A DNA stretch of 64,000 nucleotides from Companilactobacillus futsaii JCM 17355 (GTDB lineage: Bacteria > Bacillota > Bacilli > Lactobacillales > Lactobacillaceae), in contig NZ_AZDO01000137.1 in assembly GCF_001435505.1 (NCBI RefSeq), positions 1 to 64,000 on the forward strand, in the 5' to 3' direction. The notes below the pieces were generated by a model. It was not told the origin of the DNA and did no database searches. It saw nothing but the letters and a program-made list of their open reading frames with translations. Made by a program: the position numbers and the translations under genes. Below are positions 49,799-57,917 of this stretch, one piece after another. Each line of letters begins with the position of its first letter. Position 1 is the first letter of the stretch.

Positions 49799-49881
49799 CC
49801 GTCCTCCATAGCAAAGAAAATTTGGCTGGAACGTAGTGGGCACGACTGAGCCAATTTTCTTTGCTATTCCGGACTAGATAG
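49799..49881. repeat. Short structured repeat, CCGTCCTCC subtype (83 bp)
   Basis: Same sequence as the left module at 26822-26991 except that about 88 internal bases are missing: after GGGCACGACT the short copy continues directly with GAGCCAATTTTC. It keeps the long outer arms (AGCAAAGAAAATTTGGCT/AGCCAATTTTCTTTGCT) and therefore is a simple perfect-arm hairpin. It lies between divergent gntR and the flavin reductase gene. Confidence 0.85.
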
Positions 49882-49953
49882 TAGTTTTTATTTTTTATCA
49901 TTTGCATTATCTTTACATCTAGATATAACATTTATATATGAGAGGTATACATT

Positions 49954-50544
49954 ATGGGAATAAAAATTGGAATCATTTTAGGAACAACGCGCCACAATTC
50001 ACTTGGTAGTAAGATTTTTAAATACTTACAAAAAACAATTCAAAGTAATGCTGACGTGGAATACAATTGGATAAAACTTAGTGACTACCCTTTGCCACTT
50101 TACGATCATGAAGAGACTCCTTTGGAAGACCACATTCACGACTTGACCAGCGTCGAAAGTGATTGGCTAAAAAAATTGAACCAGCAAGATGGATATTTAA
50201 TTTTGACACCGGAATATGATCACGCCATTACTGGAGCTTTGAAAAATGCCCTTGATTTAGTGGGTCCAGAAGTCAATCGCAAACCTGTTTTGACAATTGC
50301 CTATTCACATTTCAGCGATGGTGGTATATTGGCAGCTCAGTCAATCGTACCAATACTTCAAATGCTGAAAATGATTGTTCTGCCAACGCCGGTCTTATTG
50401 TGGAATGCTGATGATAATTTCACTGAAGATGGAACTTTATTGGACGTTAAAAACAGCGACCATTTTGCCAAACGTTTGAATGAAGCCGTTAATGAAATTA
50501 ATTTCTACACTTCAGTTTTGAAGAATAATCCTTTTGCCAAATAA
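49954..50544 (+). CDS. NADPH-dependent FMN reductase family protein
   Basis: A 196-residue flavodoxin-fold reductase. KIGIILGTTRHNSLGSKIFKYL contains the FMN phosphate loop (GTTRHNSLG), and LILTPEYDHAITGALKNALDLVG is the family signature (TPEYN-type). GAGAGGTATACATT precedes the ATG. Cytosolic quinone, azo or flavin reduction by family. Divergent from gntR, ending at a strong terminator. Confidence 0.88.
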   Translation: MGIKIGIILGTTRHNSLGSKIFKYLQKTIQSNADVEYNWIKLSDYPLPLYDHEETPLEDHIHDLTSVESDWLKKLNQQDGYLILTPEYDHAITGALKNALDLVGPEVNRKPVLTIAYSHFSDGGILAAQSIVPILQMLKMIVLPTPVLLWNADDNFTEDGTLLDVKNSDHFAKRLNEAVNEINFYTSVLKNNPFAK

Positions 50545-50545
50545 A

Positions 50546-50598
50546 AAGCATCTATAAGTGCAATCCTTAACGGATTTTACTTATAGATGCCTATTTTT
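50546..50598. terminator. Bidirectional terminator between the flavin reductase and the amidase gene
   Basis: AAGCATCTATAAGT pairs with ACTTATAGATGC; an inner AATCC/GGATT pair stabilises the loop; T-run on the plus strand. Confidence 0.88.
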
Positions 50599-51587
50599 TA
50601 GTTCAAAGCTTCAAATTCTTGATCTAAACTAATTGGAAATTCTTTTGGTTCTTTTTGATTCTTAATCAAATCGTCAGTCATTTTAGTAGCATAAACTTTG
50701 CGATTGCCATAAGGAACGAAATACATAATCTTGTTAGTCAAATCCAAAACTGTTTGGTATTGAGTATAGCTGGATTCCCCATTGTCCTTAATATTAACAC
50801 CGCGTGGAATCGTCACACTATCAAGCATGTGCAAAATTGTATTAACGGCTTGCTTATTATCCTTAGGTGCTTCAGAAGCATTGCGAATAAAGGCGGTTCT
50901 GACAAAACGGTCAACGGCAGTGTACCCACCAGGTAATCTGAAAGTACCATTTTGACCTAATGGAATGACTTCTTCATCACCAAATTTTTTAGCACCAAAA
51001 TTAGTCGTTTGAGCACCTAAATAGTTAGCCAAATTAGTCTTGTGCCAATTGTAATCAGGAGTATTAGTCAATACGCCAACTTTGTCTTCTTGAAGTACTA
51101 AGCCATTTCCCTCTGGTTCCAAGATGTAAATTGCACCAGTGGCATCACTAAAAATAAAGTGCAATGGTTGATTTTGTCCCATTACTCCGGCATTTGATTC
51201 AATTAGGTGAACTTGTTTAATATTTTCTTTCAAATCTTCAATTGATTTGTTGTTACCTAAAGCCCAAAGAATAAATTCTTCAGCGACTAAATTGATTTCA
51301 CCTTCAGTTGGTTTTGTTTCATATTTAGCAGCGTGAGAAAAATACAATTCTGCTGCTGATAATCCATATTCGTTGAAACCGTCAGCCACCATATAGTTAC
51401 TACCATATTTAGCGCCCGTCCCCATAACAGCGTAATCACTTGTATAAGTTTTCTTATCATAAGAAGAAATCCATTTATATTCTTGAGGCAAAAATGTTGG
51501 TCTGCCATTTAATTCAAAAGCAAAATCCATTGTTCTAGCTAAAAATTTTGAGCCATCTAAAGCCCCTAAGCTAAGACTCGTACACAT
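50598..51587 (-). CDS. Linear amide C-N hydrolase, choloylglycine hydrolase family (penicillin V acylase / bile salt hydrolase type)
   Basis: A 329-residue Ntn hydrolase. The ATG at 51587 is chosen because family members start Met-Cys: MCTSLSLGALDGSKFLARTMDF puts the catalytic Cys at position 2 after Met removal, with Arg and Asp at the usual places; the longer frame would bury it. Other residues: NTPDYNWHKTNLANYLG (Asn) and SSYTQYQTVLD (Arg position differs). The LNGRPTFLPQEYKW loop looks more like YxeI/PVA than classic bile salt hydrolase, so substrate (conjugated bile salt, penicillin V or N-acyl homoserine lactone) is open. Confidence 0.88.
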   Translation of the reverse strand: MCTSLSLGALDGSKFLARTMDFAFELNGRPTFLPQEYKWISSYDKKTYTSDYAVMGTGAKYGSNYMVADGFNEYGLSAAELYFSHAAKYETKPTEGEINLVAEEFILWALGNNKSIEDLKENIKQVHLIESNAGVMGQNQPLHFIFSDATGAIYILEPEGNGLVLQEDKVGVLTNTPDYNWHKTNLANYLGAQTTNFGAKKFGDEEVIPLGQNGTFRLPGGYTAVDRFVRTAFIRNASEAPKDNKQAVNTILHMLDSVTIPRGVNIKDNGESSYTQYQTVLDLTNKIMYFVPYGNRKVYATKMTDDLIKNQKEPKEFPISLDQEFEALN

Positions 51588-51753
51588 ATATCTGTACTTC
51601 CTTTCGGGAATTATCAAAATTCATTATTAAATTAATTATTCTCTTAATTAAGAACATTATCAAGAATTTTATTTTGTAGATTTTAAATATAACTCTTTTG
51701 ATACGGATATGATAAAGTATGAGTGTATAAACAAATATTCCGGAGGTAATTTC

Positions 51754-52692
51754 ATGACAGTCGATATAAAAAAAGCTCAAGATGTGTATAAAGATGCCGG
51801 CGAAAGTGTTATTTTTACAACCTTGATGCTTAATCACAAAGATTTGAAAACCGAAAAGGATGCCATTGCAGAATTTTCTGATATGTCCAATTCAATTATT
51901 AATAGTATGAGAATTCGTGACCCAGAAGCTCAAGCTCACATTGCTTGGGGATTTGGATCAGATGCTTGGGACTATCTTTTCCCAAATGCTCCAAAACCAA
52001 AAGAATTAGAGAACTTTAAGGAAATCAAAGGTCCTAAATACACCGCTGTTTCAACACCCGGTGATATTTTTATTCATGTCCGTTCTAAGAAAATGGCCGT
52101 TTGCTATGAATTAATGGATCAATTTATGGGTATTTTACGTCCAATCACTTCAGTTGAAGATGAAACTCATGGTTTTAGATACATCGAAGGACGAGCAATT
52201 ATTGGTTTTATCGATGGAACAGAAAATCCAGCTGGTATTGAATCAATGGATTATACCTTGATTGATGACGATCCTGAATTTAACAATGGCTCATATGCTT
52301 TTGCTCAAAAATATATTCACAACATGGAAGCTTGGAAGAGCCTCAAAACTGAAGATCAAGAAAAGGCTATTGGACGTCACAAGTTCTCTGATCGTGAATT
52401 GGATGACGATGAGAAGTTGCCTAATGCGCATAACGTTGCTTCCAAAGATGAAGAAGGTGGCGTCGAACATAAAATCGTCAGAATGAATGTACCTTTCTCT
52501 GACCCTGCCAAAGACATCACCGGAACTTATTTCATCGGTTACTCCAAAGATTTTGCCGTAACTAATCGAATGTTAACGAATATGTTTACTAAGAGTGATC
52601 GTTTACTTGATTTCAGTACTCCAATCACTGGTAACTTATTCTTCATTCCTTCAAAGACGACTCTTGAAAAAATTGCTGATGGAGATTATTAA
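51754..52692 (+). CDS. Dyp-type heme peroxidase
   Basis: A 312-residue dye-decolorising peroxidase. The distal motif GFIDGTENP (GxxDG) is near residue 150, the proximal histidine near GRHKFSDREL, and MNVPFSDPAKDITGTYFIGYSKDFAVTNRMLTNMF completes the heme pocket. No Tat signal, so cytosolic. CCGGAGGTAATTTC precedes the ATG at 51754. Substrates may be hydrogen peroxide with dyes or porphyrinogens. Monocistronic with its own terminator. Confidence 0.93.
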   Translation: MTVDIKKAQDVYKDAGESVIFTTLMLNHKDLKTEKDAIAEFSDMSNSIINSMRIRDPEAQAHIAWGFGSDAWDYLFPNAPKPKELENFKEIKGPKYTAVSTPGDIFIHVRSKKMAVCYELMDQFMGILRPITSVEDETHGFRYIEGRAIIGFIDGTENPAGIESMDYTLIDDDPEFNNGSYAFAQKYIHNMEAWKSLKTEDQEKAIGRHKFSDRELDDDEKLPNAHNVASKDEEGGVEHKIVRMNVPFSDPAKDITGTYFIGYSKDFAVTNRMLTNMFTKSDRLLDFSTPITGNLFFIPSKTTLEKIADGDY

Positions 52693-52709
52693 AATAAAAT
52701 AATTAGATA

Positions 52710-52754
52710 AAAAATGGGAGAAGTTGGTCGTTTAGACTAACCTCTCCCATTTTT
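52710..52754 (+). terminator. Terminator of the Dyp peroxidase gene
   Basis: AAAAATGGGAGA pairs with TCTCCCATTTTT, with inner GGTC/GACT pairing. It also faces the convergent small membrane protein gene. Confidence 0.9.
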
Positions 52755-52767
52755 GCGGTTTTATTTT

Positions 52768-52947
52768 TCATTTTTTAGAACTAAATCGCCACAAGTTCCT
52801 TACAAATAGTAATGCTAAAAAAAGCATCAATAATCCTGAAAATGCTAAGGAGATTCTTCCAAAGAAAAATCCAGGATCAACGGTCATCTCAATCACACTG
52901 ACGAGCATTGAGACAAGGACCAAAAGAGATGTGCGTCTCAAAATCAT
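52768..52947 (-). CDS. Small membrane protein, 59 aa
   Basis: Two hydrophobic helices (SLLVLVSMLVSVIEM and FSGLLMLFLALLFVRNLW) with a DPGFFFGR turn and a basic C-terminus. GGGGAGGGATTTCC precedes the ATG at 52947. A second small two-helix ORF (53008-53160) lies 60 bases upstream in the same direction, so the two may be one unit. Family not recognised. Confidence 0.65.
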   Translation of the reverse strand: MILRRTSLLVLVSMLVSVIEMTVDPGFFFGRISLAFSGLLMLFLALLFVRNLWRFSSKK

Positions 52948-53007
52948 GGAAATCCCTCCCCTATTTGATAGGTCGATTATAACAATTTCTATTTTATTTG
53001 GCATTAA

Positions 53008-53160
53008 TTATTTTGGAAAGATAACGAAAATTGCAGCAAAAAAAATTGCCACGCCAATCGACAAGGTTAGGTAATATACCGATTCCTTTTTTGCTTTAAA
53101 TGATATTGTCATTATAGCAATTCCAATGACAAACATTAAAATCGATAAAATTATTTGCAT
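53008..53160 (-). CDS. Small membrane protein, 50 aa
   Basis: A 50-codon ORF starting at ATG 53160 after GGGAGAGGAATAA, an excellent RBS. It encodes two hydrophobic helices: IILSILMFVIGIAIMTI and LTLSIGVAIFFAAIFVIF, joined by FKAKKESVYY. Predicted topology is a hairpin. The stop lies 60 bases before the next small membrane gene. Function unknown; it could be a toxin-like or membrane-stress peptide, but I see no antisense RNA. Confidence 0.65.
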   Translation of the reverse strand: MQIILSILMFVIGIAIMTISFKAKKESVYYLTLSIGVAIFFAAIFVIFPK

Positions 53161-53348
53161 TTATTCCTCTCCCTCATGTTAATATTTAATATAGTTAGGT
53201 TATAATACATAATGCTTTTTATATAAAAATATTTTCAAAAATCTAACAATCTGAAACTAATTTGGTATTTTTTATATAATTATCTTTTTTAACGGTACTT
53301 TTATCTTTATACTAGATAAGGTACTTCTTTTTTGTAGGGGAAACGTAA

Positions 53349-54467
53349 ATGGCCGTATTAAAACGTGTATTTTCAGATAGAGTGTTGTGGATAGCTGGAG
53401 CAGCAGCAATTTTAACATCTATCTTCATCAGTCCACCACAGATGATGGACATCAATTGGAAGACACTTGCATCACTACTATCTATGATGATTATAATCCA
53501 AATCTATGATTATTTGGACTTTCTAAAATATTACGCGGCGTATATGACACACAAAGCCAAAACGACGCGACAGATGATATTTATGTTAGCTTCTCTAGCA
53601 TTTTTTGGAGCTATGTTCTTAACAAACGATGTTACAATTCTAACTTTGGTTCCTTTATTTTACCAGTTATCTAAGCATATAAAAGTTAATCCAATTTTTC
53701 CAGTCATAATTATTGCTATGGCGGCTAATCTTGGAAGTATGTTTACACCATTTGGTAATACTCACAACCTATTCTTGTTGACACATTTCAACCTAGGTAT
53801 CAAGCAATTCTTTATTATGTCAACTCCAATAACGATTATTACTTTTACAGCAATTTTTCTAACAACTCGCTTTTTTCCAAAAGATCCAATTGAGCTGACT
53901 GAATTGCCTGCTGTTGAATTAAATATTCCAAGTTTATCTTTAACAGTGGCAGTAACAATAGTAATATTTTTGGGGATTTTTTCTGTTATCCCAATGTGGG
54001 GATCATTGATCGCGGCTTTACTATTAGTAATTTTCATCAATCCGCGTATTTTAGCATCTGTTGATTATTCAATTGTATTGATTTTCATGTGTTTCTTTAT
54101 TGCCGTTGGTAATATTAACCGTGAACCAGCAATTGTTAATAATCTACACCAGTTTTTACAAACAAGAACTAGTACATACTTAACATCGATTATAACTAGT
54201 CAATTTATTAGTAATGTTCCAACTACGATTTTAGTTTCTAAATTCTCCAAATACGTTCATGCTATTTTCTTAGGTACGAATATTGGTGGATTGGGAACTG
54301 TCGTCGGTTCACTAGCTAATCTTTTGGCTTTCAAACAATATAGATTTTTCTTCAAGAAGAATCCTGGCAAATACCTCATGTACTTTACGATCATCAATTT
54401 TACTATGTTGATAATCATTGGAACAATTGGTTATTTCTTAATTGATTTTGGTCTGCCAGCTAAATAA
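53349..54467 (+). CDS. YbiR-like anion/ArsB-NhaD superfamily transporter
   Basis: A 372-residue membrane protein with about eleven helices. FGAMFLTNDVTILTLVPLFY and AMAANLGSMFTPFGNTHNLFLL are the conserved ion-transporter motifs (TNDxxxL and NLGSxxTPxGNxxNL) shared by ArsB, NhaD and SLC13-like proteins; TSQFISNVPTTILVSKFS is their second half repeat. Length matches YbiR-type proteins (about 370). AGGGGAAACGTAA precedes the ATG. Likely transports a dicarboxylate, arsenite-like anion or Na+/H+; undetermined. Confidence 0.8.
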   Translation: MAVLKRVFSDRVLWIAGAAAILTSIFISPPQMMDINWKTLASLLSMMIIIQIYDYLDFLKYYAAYMTHKAKTTRQMIFMLASLAFFGAMFLTNDVTILTLVPLFYQLSKHIKVNPIFPVIIIAMAANLGSMFTPFGNTHNLFLLTHFNLGIKQFFIMSTPITIITFTAIFLTTRFFPKDPIELTELPAVELNIPSLSLTVAVTIVIFLGIFSVIPMWGSLIAALLLVIFINPRILASVDYSIVLIFMCFFIAVGNINREPAIVNNLHQFLQTRTSTYLTSIITSQFISNVPTTILVSKFSKYVHAIFLGTNIGGLGTVVGSLANLLAFKQYRFFFKKNPGKYLMYFTIINFTMLIIIGTIGYFLIDFGLPAK

Positions 54468-54511
54468 AATAACCTTTTGTTTTTTTACGACAATCAAAAG
54501 GTTATTTTTTT
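54467..54511. terminator. Bidirectional terminator after the YbiR-like gene
   Basis: AATAACCTTTTG pairs with CAAAAGGTTATT; a run of seven Ts follows on the plus strand. Confidence 0.9.
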
Positions 54512-55043
54512 ATGAGTTAACAGGATTCTTCTTTCTTAAATTGAAATTCTTCCATTTTCTCACTTGTCTACTGTAATTGTTGAATGGTGAAACGGCGTTG
54601 ATTCTAATCCACTTTGCAACTGGCCACATTGCTTTAGTAGTAGCCCATTTGCGCTCTCCTGGTTTGAAAAGTTCGTCATGAGACATGTTTTCGATCCATG
54701 AAACTAATTCATCGACCACGCTACTCAATTCCTCTTCCTCATTTTCCAAACCGTTTGAACCGTATTTGATATTAAAATCATGATATAACTGACGCATTTG
54801 ATCCCACTTATATCCAGGAGTTGGCGTCGTGATATTTTCACCACTAGCTTCTGCTTTCTCCCAAGATAAAATCATGTTGATCCAACCGAGTTGATAAGAG
54901 AGCATTTCACGTGGAGTTTTATCCACTTGCTCAATTCTTTCATCGGCTACATCGTCACTTATACCCTCGTATTCATCAATGAACTTGTGATAACTCTCTC
55001 TAATTTGGTCTATCAATTCTTGTGAATTTTTATATACCTGCAT
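54510..55043 (-). CDS. ClbS/DfsB family four-helix bundle protein
   Basis: A 177-residue helical protein. NSQELIDQIRESYHKFIDEYEGISD, DKTPREMLSYQLGWINMILSWEKAE, PTPGYKWDQMRQLYHDF and RKWATTKAMWPVAKWIRINAVSPFNNYSRQVRKWKNF match the ClbS/DfsB (DUF1706) family in order; ClbS itself protects E. coli from colibactin by hydrolysing it. The ATG at 55043 matches the family start; AAAGG lies ten bases before. Role here unknown, perhaps thiol or detoxification chemistry. Confidence 0.8.
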   Translation of the reverse strand: MQVYKNSQELIDQIRESYHKFIDEYEGISDDVADERIEQVDKTPREMLSYQLGWINMILSWEKAEASGENITTPTPGYKWDQMRQLYHDFNIKYGSNGLENEEEELSSVVDELVSWIENMSHDELFKPGERKWATTKAMWPVAKWIRINAVSPFNNYSRQVRKWKNFNLRKKNPVNS

Positions 55044-55218
55044 GCCTTCGCTACCTTTCATTGATTTTTGATTCCCAATCCGGGAAGTCTCCAATCTCTA
55101 TTATAGACTGAATTTTGTCACTTTGGGTAAAAAAAGCTCATGATATAGCAAGTTTTTAGTGAGAAAGCGTTTTATTTGTGTTATATTAAAAAGTTATACA
55201 ATTTTTTCAAGGAAAATT

Positions 55219-55587
55219 TGCCGTCGTCCGCAAAAATCCTGTGGCTGGCTGGATAGAATCAGACACATACTTTTTGAATAATTAATATATTTCTTTATAG
55301 CATTACATAAAAAAAGAAGATACTACTAGAACCACAGCAATATACTGTAATTTCAATAATATCTTCTATTAATTTTCTGAAGTAATTTATATAAAGATAG
55401 AAACCACTATCTAGTCGGGAGTGAGGTCCTGGAAAATGCTCAGCCGTGAAATTTTTGTTAGCAATTTATTGCTTACAAAAAGCCCAATCTTGAAGACTTT
55501 GCCCGGGTCTGGTCTTAGCAAAGGTTCCAAGTTGTGGCCACAGCGTTCCAGCAATTTTCCAGGGCCGAACGGACGACGGCAGCTTAA
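55219..55587. repeat. Composite structured repeat with internally deleted left module
   Basis: The left end TGCCGTCGTCCGC followed by the arm AAAAATCCTGTGGCTGGCTGG joins directly to GATAGAATC, which in the full-length copy lies beyond the left module; about 150 bases are deleted. Then the central hairpin (55315-55367) and a complete right module from CTAGTCGGGAG (55411). Its inner hairpin is TTTGTTAGCAAT/ATTGCTTACAAA instead of CCACTTAGCGAT/ATCGCTTAGTGG: several pairs changed together. It ends 16-20 bases beyond the dipeptidase stop at 55603. Confidence 0.86.
55315..55367 (-). terminator. Central hairpin of the composite repeat (dipeptidase-side terminator)
   Basis: AGAAGATACTACT pairs with AATAATATCTTCT (wobbles), loop CACAGCAATATACTG, followed by TTTTTTT on the minus strand. 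Confidence 0.75.
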
Positions 55588-55602
55588 TCCTCAATTAAAA
55601 TA

Positions 55603-57021
55603 TTAAAGATTTGGATCCATCTTAAAGGTCAACTTACTCAATTCAGTTCCCTTAGTAATCAAATCAGCAATATGTTCTTTAGTAGCTTTATTAAAGTGCT
55701 CAGCTATCACATGATTTTGTTCCGTTAAGAAACTTGTCAACTCTTCACCTGACTTAGAAGTGGCCGCAATTTCAACGCCAAAGACCTTTCTTCTAGCCCA
55801 CTGTGCTAATTTCTTTCGATAGTCCAAATTAGGCTCTACAAACTCCGTGTAATGACTTTCAACTATCATGGCCAATGTTTCATACATCCAGTAAGCACTC
55901 TTCATATCTAATTTCTCAGGCACGTAGCTATATGTTTCGTCAATATCATTAGCATTAGTAAAGAATGGTACATAAGGACTGAAACTCGGAATTCCTAAGG
56001 CTTTCCACTCGATGCCGCCGATATTAGTTTTTGATGCTTTTGGCAATTGTAGAATATGAGAATTGGCTGTTCTGGATAAAGAAATGGCACGATACTTTTT
56101 ACTATTTTTGCCTGTACTCATTGGATCGAATTCAGTTTCATCATAATGCGATGCTAAAACCGCTTGAATATCTTCGACCGAAATCTTCTTTTCTGGTTTT
56201 CTCAAAAATGGTAAATTTGAAGATTCTGGATCTTGTTCAATCGCTGGATTGAGCATTTTTTGACCATACCAAACTCGTGGTGTGTTGTAATGACGATCTT
56301 GTTTTGTATCAGTTCCAAAGATATGTCTAAAATTAAAGCCTTCAAAATCAGGATTCAAATTATTATCAACTACGAACTCTTGAATTCCTTTAGACCACAT
56401 GAAATTATCAGGATCATTAAAGTCAATTTCTTCAATTCCAATTTGATTGGCAGCTACGGCATAACTGTCATCAGGAATCCTAATTGCTACCCAGTGATGA
56501 CCAGTTGCTAATTCAACGTACCAAATTTCATCTTGATCAAAAAATTGCACACCGTTACCTTCAGCTGAGCCGTATTTTTCAATTAAATTTCCTAAATATT
56601 CAACTCCTTGGCGTGCAGAATCAATATATGGCAAAACCAATGTTGTCATAGAGTCCTCCGCTACTCCTTCAGGAACTAAGGGATCATAGGCTAAAACCAA
56701 TTCATTAGCAAAGACACTCTCGGTGGCACTCATCCCAACATTCTTTTCGTTGATACCATCTTCTTCATACCAACCTTCATCTTGATTGGCATCAGGTGAA
56801 CTAGTATAGCGATAAGCTTTTTCAGGTAATTCAACGGTTAATTTATTGTATGGAGAAACGTAATTCTCATGGCGATTTTCAACTGCTGGTTGGACGAAAA
56901 ATCTCTTAGGCCAATTAGCAACGTAATTATCTTCATTTCTAGCTATAAAGTTAGATCCATCCTGAGCTGCTTTTTTTCCGACCATAATTGAGGTACAGGC
57001 CGCATGTTTATGTTGTTTCAT
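55603..57021 (-). CDS. C69 family dipeptidase (PepD-like), copy 1
   Basis: A 472-residue Ntn-type dipeptidase. The catalytic Cys lies close to the N-terminus in HAACTSIMVGKKAAQDGSNFIARNED; family members may be processed to expose it. ATESVFANELVLAYDPLVPEGVAEDSM, GNGVQFFDQDEIWYVELATGHHWVAIRIPDDSYAVAANQ and SLSRTANSHILQL are conserved. The ATG at 57021 follows AAGGGTGG. About 75-80 percent similar by eye to the copy at 58749. Located directly after sdaAA: probably releases serine and other residues for deamination. Confidence 0.92.
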   Translation of the reverse strand: MKQHKHAACTSIMVGKKAAQDGSNFIARNEDNYVANWPKRFFVQPAVENRHENYVSPYNKLTVELPEKAYRYTSSPDANQDEGWYEEDGINEKNVGMSATESVFANELVLAYDPLVPEGVAEDSMTTLVLPYIDSARQGVEYLGNLIEKYGSAEGNGVQFFDQDEIWYVELATGHHWVAIRIPDDSYAVAANQIGIEEIDFNDPDNFMWSKGIQEFVVDNNLNPDFEGFNFRHIFGTDTKQDRHYNTPRVWYGQKMLNPAIEQDPESSNLPFLRKPEKKISVEDIQAVLASHYDETEFDPMSTGKNSKKYRAISLSRTANSHILQLPKASKTNIGGIEWKALGIPSFSPYVPFFTNANDIDETYSYVPEKLDMKSAYWMYETLAMIVESHYTEFVEPNLDYRKKLAQWARRKVFGVEIAATSKSGEELTSFLTEQNHVIAEHFNKATKEHIADLITKGTELSKLTFKMDPNL

Positions 57022-57039
57022 TTTTAATCCACCCTTCAA

Positions 57040-57906
57040 TTAATCACCAAATATTTCTTTTTTCAATTTCAAAGCAGTTGGTGTAGTAGCTAAACCACCT
57101 TCAGCTGTTTCTTTGAAAATAGATGGCATTTGTTGGCCGACTTTGTGCATCGCTTCAACGACTTCGTCAACTGGAATAACACTCTTGATGCCAGCTAACG
57201 CCATATCTGCGGAGATCATTGCTTGTGAAGATCCAAGGGCATTTCTTTTAACGCAAGGAACCTCAACTAACCCTGCTACTGGGTCACAAACTAGTCCCAT
57301 CATGTTTTGTAAAGTAATCGAAATTGCTTCGGCGGCTTGTTGGGCACTGCCACCTTTAGCACAAACTAAGGCAGCCGATGCCATTGCCGCAGCTGATCCA
57401 ACTTCTGCCTGACAACCACCCTCAGCTCCGGCAATCGATGAATTATTAGCAATCACCAAACCAAAAGCTCCAGCGGTGAATAAGAAGTCCACTTGCTGGT
57501 CTCTAGTCATCTTCAATCTATCTCTAACGGCAACTAAAACTCCAGCTAAAACTCCAGCACTTCCGGCTGTTGGCGTGGCACAAATCAGACCCATTTTGGC
57601 GTTGACTTCATTGACAGCGACCGCATTTCTGACAGCTTCCAAAATCGGTTCACCACTTAAAAAGTCACCTTTTTTGATATATTCGTTCATCAATTTAGCA
57701 TCCCCACCAGTCAAACCAGTAACGGATTTAACTCCAGCAACACCTTCTTGAATCGACTGTTCCATAACTCCTAAATTACGTTCCATTTGTGAGCGGATGA
57801 ATTCTTTACTACGATTCGTGTTTTCCATCTCAGTTTGAACCATCAAGTCAGCAACGGAATCGTATTTAGCACTTTTTTCAACTAATTCTTTAATTGTATA
57901 AAACAT
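57040..57906 (-). CDS. sdaAA: L-serine dehydratase, alpha subunit
   Basis: A 288-residue catalytic subunit of the iron-sulphur serine dehydratase, converting L-serine to pyruvate and ammonia. Cluster cysteines: GLICATPTAGSAGVLAG, LVCAKGG, and MGLVCDPVAGLVEVPCVKRN. GGCQAEVGSAAAMASAALV is the other conserved block. Starts 11 bases after the beta-subunit gene, with the dipeptidase gene 18 bases downstream. Feeds pyruvate and NH3 production from peptide-derived serine. Confidence 0.94.
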   Translation of the reverse strand: MFYTIKELVEKSAKYDSVADLMVQTEMENTNRSKEFIRSQMERNLGVMEQSIQEGVAGVKSVTGLTGGDAKLMNEYIKKGDFLSGEPILEAVRNAVAVNEVNAKMGLICATPTAGSAGVLAGVLVAVRDRLKMTRDQQVDFLFTAGAFGLVIANNSSIAGAEGGCQAEVGSAAAMASAALVCAKGGSAQQAAEAISITLQNMMGLVCDPVAGLVEVPCVKRNALGSSQAMISADMALAGIKSVIPVDEVVEAMHKVGQQMPSIFKETAEGGLATTPTALKLKKEIFGD

Positions 57907-57917
57907 CTTTTTATCCC

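Noticed and set aside
55155-55172. Catabolite-repression (cre) site, GAGAAAGCGTTTTAT
   Set aside because: Partial match only, and not placed at a recognisable promoter of the neighbouring genes.
55421-55606. Frames MRSWKMLS... also at 30903 and 27066
   Set aside because: These recurring 60-67-codon frames follow copies of the structured repeat; differences between copies follow base pairing, not codon positions.
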